Below are positions 6,897 to 9,717 of a stretch of DNA of 9,717 nucleotides, piece after piece (position 1 is the first letter of the stretch; every line of letters begins with the position of its first letter). The DNA comes from Candidatus Faecivivens stercoripullorum (GTDB lineage: Bacteria > Bacillota > Clostridia > Oscillospirales > Ruminococcaceae): NCBI GenBank assembly GCA_018715285.1, contig DVLW01000176.1, positions 1 through 9,717 on the forward strand, in the 5' to 3' direction. A program made the position numbers and the translations under genes. Under the pieces are notes generated by a model, which worked only from the letters and a program-made list of their open reading frames with translations, made no database searches and was not told the DNA's origin.

Positions 6897-7170
6897 CTGG
6901 CAGTTCCACCCGCTTTTGACAGTTTTCGGCGATTTTTGAAGGGTTAAGCGTACTGCCGTGCATTCCCGAAGGTATATATATACAGAGACAGGCCCTGTCT
7001 CATTTTTTCCCAGTTTGGCATACACTGCAAATACGAGGAAATTACGGGCATGATAATCTCACCTGACAACAATCGCAGGAACCGGATTACGGCAAAGTGC
7101 GGCCACGGCTGCTACAAAACTGCTTTGCCGAAGCTGACGGTCGTGGCCGCGGCACTGCTCCTGTTTCCAT
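6897..7170. other. Gene-free stretch upstream of lon, with a pseudoknot-capable segment
   Basis: No gene is supported here. The stretch holds a 12-base palindrome GTATATATATAC (6972-6983), then a + strand terminator-like hairpin (6985-7008). Two interleaved stems follow: 7090-7097 with 7123-7130 (8 bp) and 7099-7107 with 7142-7150 (9 bp). The second extends to 13 bp by two G-U pairs if the + strand is the RNA. An ORF from 7050 has a passable SD but runs through the next hairpin and antisense to a real gene. No promoter for a + strand RNA is obvious. Confidence 0.5.
6985..7008 (+). terminator. Terminator-like hairpin on the + strand
   Basis: GAGACAGG-c-CCTGTCTC is a perfect inverted repeat (6985-7001; 6 bp plus a 5-base loop in practice). 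It is followed by a, then six Ts (7003-7008). It would stop + strand transcription, yet no + strand gene lies to its left for more than 6 kb. It may block antisense transcription into the 7050-7212 segment. Confidence 0.6.
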
Positions 7171-7212
7171 ATATGAAAGAGGCGTCCTCAGCCGGGGACG
7201 CCTCTTTCATAT
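7171..7212 (-). terminator. Strong hairpin after the RHH gene, probable terminator
   Basis: A perfect 17-bp stem (7171-7187 with 7196-7212, loop of 8) begins at the base after the RHH stop codon. The stem has a GAAAGAGGCGTCC/GGACGCCTCTTTC core, so pyrimidine-rich tracts end the hairpin on both strands. It probably terminates the RHH transcript and could also terminate a + strand RNA arriving from 7050-7170. The U tail is short and partly inside the stem. Confidence 0.65.
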
Positions 7213-7392
7213 TCAATTGTTGGATTTATTGTTTTCAAAAATTGGCCCATTCTCTTTTTCAAACTCTTTGATACAATCCCGAATTAAAACCAGTATCTGA
7301 CTGTTTGCAGATCGTCCCTCATAATCTGCTACATAATGCAGTTTATTCAGCATTTCCTCGTCAATACGAATAGATAAACTCTTTATAGCCAT
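7213..7392 (-). CDS. Small ribbon-helix-helix (Arc-type) DNA-binding protein
   Basis: A 59-residue protein starting MAIKSLSIRIDEEMLNKL. It has the ribbon-helix-helix layout: a beta strand at about 2-9 (DNA-contacting face K4, S5, S7, R9), helix 1 at 11-24, a turn GRSANSQ (26-32), helix 2 at 33-46, and a short polar tail with no toxin-binding domain of clear type. The start at 7392 is set by SD AAGGTGG seven bases upstream; an ATG at 7434 would add 14 residues but has no SD and lies in the promoter region. The family includes phage repressors and antitoxins, acting as dimers on repeated operators. It is divergent from the SLOG gene, with 124 bases between the start codons, and is more AT-rich than its neighbours, which suggests transfer. 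It probably binds the TTATTTTGC repeats at 7424-7487. Confidence 0.85.
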   Translation of the reverse strand: MAIKSLSIRIDEEMLNKLHYVADYEGRSANSQILVLIRDCIKEFEKENGPIFENNKSNN

Positions 7393-7423
7393 AAAACAAC
7401 CACCTTTTAAGTCGAATTTATAT

Positions 7424-7487
7424 TTATTTTGCATCTATTATTTTGCTCTAACTTTGTGGTATAATGTATATCATAAACGCAAAATAA
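7424..7487. promoter_or_regulatory. Three copies of TTATTTTGC between the divergent RHH and SLOG genes
   Basis: TTATTTTGC occurs at 7424-7432 and 7438-7446 in direct orientation, 14 bases apart, and inverted (GCAAAATAA) at 7479-7487. The outer copies flank the SLOG -10 box, and the inverted copy lies just after the predicted start point. Multiple direct or inverted short repeats are the usual operator form for RHH proteins, so autorepression and repression of the SLOG gene are inferred. Confidence 0.6.
7457..7465 (+). promoter_or_regulatory. Extended -10 promoter of the SLOG gene
   Basis: TGgTATAAT forms an extended -10 element with a perfect -10 hexamer at 7460-7465. No good -35 is seen 17 bases upstream (attatt), which fits an extended -10 promoter. 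The predicted start point is near 7472, giving a 45-base leader with SD ggagg seven bases before ATG. Confidence 0.7.
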
Positions 7488-7516
7488 GCCTAAAATATGT
7501 TTATGGAGGTCGTTTT

Positions 7517-7864
7517 ATGAAAGTTGCTGTCATTGGTTCAAGAGGTATCACCGTCGATAACCTCGAAGATTATCTCCCCGAAGACGTGGCCGAAATCGTT
7601 ACCGGCGGCGCTAAAGGCGTCGATACCTGCGCTGAAGAATACGCCCTTGCCCATAATATCAAACTGACAAAGTTCCTGCCTGAATACTCCAAATACCGCA
7701 AGTCCGCTCCTCTTAAACGGAATATTCAGATTATCGAATACTCTGACCTCGTACTCGCTTTCTGGGACGGCTCTTCCCGTGGGACAAAGTATGTAATCGA
7801 TAACTGCGACAAGCTGAATACCCCTGTGCGCGTCTTCACCATTGAGAAAAAAGACGAAGAATAA
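7517..7864 (+). CDS. SLOG-family (YspA/DUF2493-like) nucleotide-binding protein
   Basis: A 115-residue single-domain protein. Rossmann-like SLOG features are MKVAVIGSRG (1-10), a second glycine loop TGGAKGVD (29-36), KRN (68-70) after the third strand region, and LVLAFWDGSSRGT (78-90). The SLOG superfamily (DprA, YpsA, LOG and relatives) binds nucleotides or their derivatives; short forms like this are common in phages, plasmids and Clostridia, and their substrate is unknown. The start at 7517 is set by SD GGAGG seven bases upstream; an in-frame ATG at 7454 lies upstream of the -10 box, so it cannot be on this transcript. The gene is divergent from the RHH regulator, and a hairpin at 7880-7909 lies after the stop. 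No partner enzyme or toxin is adjacent. Function unknown; a role in nucleotide sensing or mobile-element conflict is inferred. Confidence 0.82.
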   Translation: MKVAVIGSRGITVDNLEDYLPEDVAEIVTGGAKGVDTCAEEYALAHNIKLTKFLPEYSKYRKSAPLKRNIQIIEYSDLVLAFWDGSSRGTKYVIDNCDKLNTPVRVFTIEKKDEE

Positions 7865-7877
7865 TACATCTGTACAC

Positions 7878-7909
7878 AAAAAGGCGTCCCCATCGCTGGA
7901 GGCGCCTTT
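7878..7909 (-). terminator. Shared terminator between SLOG gene and flavodoxin
   Basis: Stem 7880-7891 with 7898-7909: 7 bp of AAAGGCG/CGCCTTT, then a G-T, a C-G, one mismatch and two C-G pairs. On the minus strand it ends in TTTTT (complement of 7878-7882), fitting termination of flavodoxin. On the + strand only TTTG follows, so it is weaker for the SLOG gene. Confidence 0.75.
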
Positions 7910-7949
7910 GCAGCATCTTCAAATATTCGATAGTATAACCGTTAATTTA

Positions 7950-8372
7950 TCAGGCCAGTGCCGCCCCAAGTTTACGGCAGTTTTCCAGACCATCATCGTC
8001 CGGCGTTTCATTGCAGATGACGCTTTCACAGGCAAGCTCGGCACCTGCTCCGTGACAGGTTTCCTCCCAGTTGCGCATCCACTCGCCGTCACCCCAGCCG
8101 TATGACCCGAACAACGCGATTTTCTTGCCATTCAGTGCACTTTCACACCCGGCAAACATCGGTTCAAATTCGCTTTCTTCCAGTACTTCCGCACCCATCG
8201 CCGGGCACCCAAACGCCACCGCGTCAAAATCGCCCATCATGCCGCCGTCAAACTCGCCGCAGGTCAGGAGTGATACTTCCGCACCAGCCGTGCGTGCACC
8301 CTCAGCGACTGCCTCAGCCATCATCTTGGTGTTGCCGGTTCCGCTCCAGTAAACGACCGCTACTTTGCTCAT
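7950..8372 (-). CDS. Short-chain flavodoxin
   Basis: A 140-residue FMN protein that carries low-potential electrons in the cytosol, often replacing ferredoxin when iron is scarce. It strongly resembles the Megasphaera/Clostridium flavodoxins as I remember them. The phosphate-binding loop is SGTGNT (10-15) after VVYW. The 50s loop GCPAMGAE (55-62) and the 90s loop FGSYGWGDGEWM (88-99) supply the isoalloxazine contacts, with Tyr91 and Trp93 as likely stacking residues. The length equals the short-chain class, with no inserted loop. SD AAAGGCGG lies 7 bases before ATG. It is convergent with the SLOG gene. Upstream lie two copies of a 17-base palindromic repeat (8405-8421 and 8661-8677), which suggests tight regulation; iron control is plausible from the family role but not shown. 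Confidence 0.95.
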   Translation of the reverse strand: MSKVAVVYWSGTGNTKMMAEAVAEGARTAGAEVSLLTCGEFDGGMMGDFDAVAFGCPAMGAEVLEESEFEPMFAGCESALNGKKIALFGSYGWGDGEWMRNWEETCHGAGAELACESVICNETPDDDGLENCRKLGAALA

Positions 8373-8404
8373 AATGAATCCGCCTTTCGTTTGATCTCCA
8401 TCTG

Positions 8405-8421
8405 GTTACCTATTGCTAACT
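8405..8421 (-). promoter_or_regulatory. Operator-like 17-base repeat, copy near flavodoxin
   Basis: GTTACCTATTGCTAACT is identical to 8661-8677 and has the form GTTA-N8-TAAC. It lies 33-49 bases before the flavodoxin ATG. A TATAAT on the minus strand (8471-8466) lies upstream but has no good -35, so which promoter this copy controls is unclear. Confidence 0.55.
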
Positions 8422-8654
8422 TATCGGTAAAAAAAATAACAAGTCCCCCATCATCCGCAACTAGAATTATATCCGATCTTCATGCCGCGGATGCCCATTG
8501 GTGGTCAGCAATCGCCCCAAGTTCCCAGTCATGCCGCCAGATGTTCCCGGCACAGCGTTCACTCATAAGCTCAGGTACCTGTCAGCCGTCAGTCATTGAT
8601 CGCCTGTTATCTTATTTCTCTGTCGGATAAGGCAGTAAATGGCTGGTTTTGTTT

Positions 8655-8682
8655 TTTGCAGTTACCTATTGCTAACTGCAAA
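8655..8682 (-). promoter_or_regulatory. 28-bp operator-like palindrome just after a minus-strand start point
   Basis: TTTGCAGTTA and TAACTGCAAA are perfect 10-bp arms around an 8-base centre. The element begins one base after the -10 box of the promoter at 8684-8712, so it covers the predicted start point near 8677. It contains the same 17 bases as 8405-8421. Confidence 0.65.
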
Positions 8683-8683
8683 T

Positions 8684-8712
8684 ATCATACCGCTATATCC
8701 GCTTTTTGTCAA
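8684..8712 (-). promoter_or_regulatory. Near-consensus minus-strand promoter upstream of flavodoxin
   Basis: TTGACA (8712-8707), a 17-base spacer and TATGAT (8689-8684). Transcription would start near 8677 and reach the flavodoxin ATG after a leader of about 305 bases with no intervening terminator that I can see. Confidence 0.8.
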
Positions 8713-8768
8713 GGGATTTGTTCTGATTTGTGGGTGATTTCGGGATTTTTGGTAGATTGGTCAGTTAT

Positions 8769-8786
8769 AGTTAGTGATAACTAACT
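8769..8786. promoter_or_regulatory. Third palindrome of the same pattern
   Basis: AGTTAGT-gata-ACTAACT has perfect 7-bp arms and contains the GTTA-N8-TAAC pattern at 8770-8785. It lies about 57 bases upstream of the -35 box at 8712-8707. It may be an auxiliary operator or a binding site for another regulator. Confidence 0.45.
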
Positions 8787-8811
8787 GTCGCTTGTTCTAT
8801 TTGCATAATTT

Positions 8812-8842
8812 AAAAACCGCCCGGTTCTATTCCGGACGGCTT
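8812..8842 (-). terminator. Minus-strand intrinsic terminator with no obvious gene upstream
   Basis: Read as minus-strand RNA, AAGCCGUCCGG pairs with CCGGGCGGUUU over 11 positions including two G-U pairs, with a 7-base loop, and a run of five U follows. Read as + strand the same two positions are mismatches. The orientation is therefore minus, although no minus-strand gene lies between it and 9180. Confidence 0.7.
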
Positions 8843-8911
8843 GATTCATTGGTAATTGTTTGATGCAGGCAAAAAGTTTGCGTATATTTAGCCGAAAAAT
8901 GCACACCAGCT

Positions 8912-9068
8912 ACCCGGCGCGTTCGCTCAAGTTGTTTTACTCACGGCCGAGCGGATTGCGAAGCAGGAGCGACCGTCGCGAAACAGGCAGCACGGGCTCC
9001 GTGCCGTGTTCGCTCGGGTTGGTTCTTTTGCAATCGAGGCGGTCGGAACGCCGCCGATCATCGCGAAC
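8912..9068. repeat. Dispersed repeat copy B plus a diverged tandem unit
   Basis: 8912-8982 aligns gap-free to copy A at 2086-2156, with 26 bases identical (8947-8972). A second, more diverged unit (9008-9068) also starts GTTCGCTC and ends in the cgatcatcgcga seen in copy A. Each unit begins GTTCGC and ends GCGAA(A)C, giving short inverted ends. Hairpins GCACGG/CCGTGC (8990-9004) and GCCCGG/CCGGGC (9075-9089) lie between or beside the units. Confidence 0.75.
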
Positions 9069-9092
9069 AAGTCCGCCCGGACACCGGGCACC

Positions 9093-9121
9093 TTGAAAGT
9101 TTGGGGCGGATATGCTATACT
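9093..9121 (+). promoter_or_regulatory. Promoter of the cyclophilin gene
   Basis: TTGAAA (9093-9098), a 17-base spacer and TATACT (9116-9121), with TGc just before the -10 (extended -10). The predicted start point is near 9128. Confidence 0.85.
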
Positions 9122-9133
9122 GTCCATATCCGC
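9106..9133. promoter_or_regulatory. 28-bp inverted repeat over the cyclophilin -10 box
   Basis: GCGGATATG (9106-9114) and CATATCCGC (9125-9133) are perfect 9-bp arms separated by 10 bases that contain the -10 hexamer. The repeat is centred on the promoter, as expected for a repressor operator. No regulator can be named. Confidence 0.6.
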
Positions 9134-9180
9134 ATTTGTACGGATGATTCAAGCTGAATGAGAAAGGAACGAGTAAATTT

Positions 9181-9717
9181 ATGAAAATCAGAAAGATTCT
9201 TGCAGCAGCTCTTTGTGTGGTTGCAGCGGTATTCTGCTTTGCCAGCTGTGGTGACAGCAAGGGTATCGGCATCCATCATGCTGAGATTACCGTCAAGGAT
9301 ATGGGCGTGATTGCCGTTGAGCTGGATGGCGATACCGCTCCGATTTCCGTCCAGAACTTTATGGACCTCGCAAATGAAGGCTTTTATGACGGCCTGACCT
9401 TCCATCGTATTATCGATGGCTTTATGATTCAGGGCGGCGACCCCAACCATGACGGCACCGGCGGAAGTGAAAAGACAATTAAGGGCGAGTTCTCGGCAAA
9501 CGGCGTGGAAAATAATATCACCCATACCCGCGGCACCATTTCGATGGCACGCAGCAGCGATATGGACAGCGCATCTTCCCAGTTCTTTATTGTCCAGACC
9601 GATTCGACTTATCTGGATGGACAGTATGCCGGTTTTGGCCATGTCACCTCTGGTATGGAAATCGTCGACCAGATCTGCAAGGAAGCAGTTGTCACCGATA
9701 ACAATGGCAGCGTAGAT
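9181..9717 (+). CDS. Lipoprotein peptidyl-prolyl cis-trans isomerase, cyclophilin type (3' end outside window)
   Basis: The frame is open to the window edge; 179 residues are visible. Residues 1-23 are a lipoprotein signal: basic start MKIRK, hydrophobic core, then the lipobox FASC with lipidated Cys23, so it should sit on the outer face of the membrane. From about residue 33 a cyclophilin domain follows: FHRIIDGFMIQGGDP (74-88; catalytic Arg76, with Phe81, Met82 and Gln84), GTISMARSSDMDSASSQFFI (118-137; Gln134, Phe136) and LDGQYAGFGHV (145-155). The Trp of human CypA is Tyr144 here and its His126 position is Tyr149, a pattern usual in bacterial members. It probably helps fold exported proteins. 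The start is supported by aaaggaa about 11 bases upstream, a little far, and by the signal peptide. It has its own promoter at 9093-9121. Confidence 0.93.
   Translation, partial: MKIRKILAAALCVVAAVFCFASCGDSKGIGIHHAEITVKDMGVIAVELDGDTAPISVQNFMDLANEGFYDGLTFHRIIDGFMIQGGDPNHDGTGGSEKTIKGEFSANGVENNITHTRGTISMARSSDMDSASSQFFIVQTDSTYLDGQYAGFGHVTSGMEIVDQICKEAVVTDNNGSVD

Larger units (their letters stand above)
8373..9180. other. Long intergenic region between flavodoxin and the cyclophilin gene
   Basis: About 800 bases without a convincing gene. The left part (8405-8786) holds three GTTA-N8-TAAC palindromes and a strong minus-strand promoter. The middle (8812-8842) holds a minus-strand terminator. The right part (8912-9089) is GC-rich repeat copies and short hairpins, and 9093-9133 is the cyclophilin promoter with its inverted repeat. 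Stretch 8480-8566 encodes an open 28-codon minus-strand frame of unknown status. Confidence 0.7.

Noticed and set aside
6897..7030. Heat-shock operator (CIRCE or CtsR) for lon
   Set aside because: Neither the TTAGCACTC-N9-GAGTGCTAA pattern nor tandem GGTCAAA-type heptamers is present.
7050..7271. + strand frame of 73 codons with a GAGGA motif about ten bases before ATG and a hydrophobic stretch
   Set aside because: It runs through the 17-bp hairpin at 7171-7212 and antisense into the well-supported RHH gene. No promoter is visible and the sequence is unlike known small toxins.
2086..9068. Repeats A and B as ends of one integrated 6.8-kb element
   Set aside because: The DNA between them is mostly conserved housekeeping genes, with no integrase or transposase. 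Independent copies are more likely.
8927..9642. Minus-strand frames over the repeat island and the cyclophilin gene
   Set aside because: They are antisense to a clear lipoprotein cyclophilin with its own promoter, and no minus-strand SD or domain is visible.

Overview
The window looks like chromosomal DNA of a gut-type anaerobic Firmicute, most likely class Clostridia and the Ruminococcaceae/Oscillospiraceae neighbourhood. The basis is AGGAGG-type ribosome-binding sites, sigma-A promoters, the lon-engB gene order, a short-chain clostridial flavodoxin, a PadR plus HAAS pair, and intergenic 'gggctctgccc / aagcctt..aaggctt' hairpin repeats that I recall from such genomes. No rRNA, tRNA, CRISPR array, recognisable transposase or integrase is visible. 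The lineage is inference; I could not run a search.

Layout. Positions 1-560 hold the C-terminal part of an unrecognised + strand gene, closed by a clear terminator. A minus-strand PadR regulator (1090-1452) and a translationally coupled two-TM HAAS protein (626-1093) follow, with a near-consensus promoter and a palindrome just after its start point. Positions 1537-2179 are a gene-free island of small hairpins and dispersed repeats. From 6757 down to 2180 runs the minus-strand housekeeping set lon - engB - lysA (protease, ribosome-assembly GTPase, diaminopimelate decarboxylase), with a strong promoter at 6868-6896. Positions 6897-7212 are gene-free and hold hairpins, including a pseudoknot-capable segment.

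From 7213 to 7864 lies an AT-rich divergent pair: a small ribbon-helix-helix repressor (minus) and a SLOG-family protein (plus). Three copies of one 9-mer sit in their shared promoter region. A convergent minus-strand flavodoxin (7950-8372) follows, behind an 800-base intergenic region with three GTTA-N8-TAAC palindromes, one of them sitting on a near-perfect minus-strand promoter. The same region ends in a second repeat island (8921-9089) that shares a 26-base identical core with the first. At 9181 a lipoprotein cyclophilin starts and runs off the window; its promoter is covered by a 28-bp inverted repeat.

How it fits together. The lon-engB-lysA unit is ordinary housekeeping, although Lon and EngB both carry low-complexity C-terminal tails. 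The most interesting material is regulatory or accessory: the RHH/SLOG pair with its candidate operator, the sodium-pump-like GGADGPTA motif inside the HAAS protein, and an 8-base word (TTAGCAAT) shared by the PadR promoter palindrome and two sites upstream of flavodoxin.
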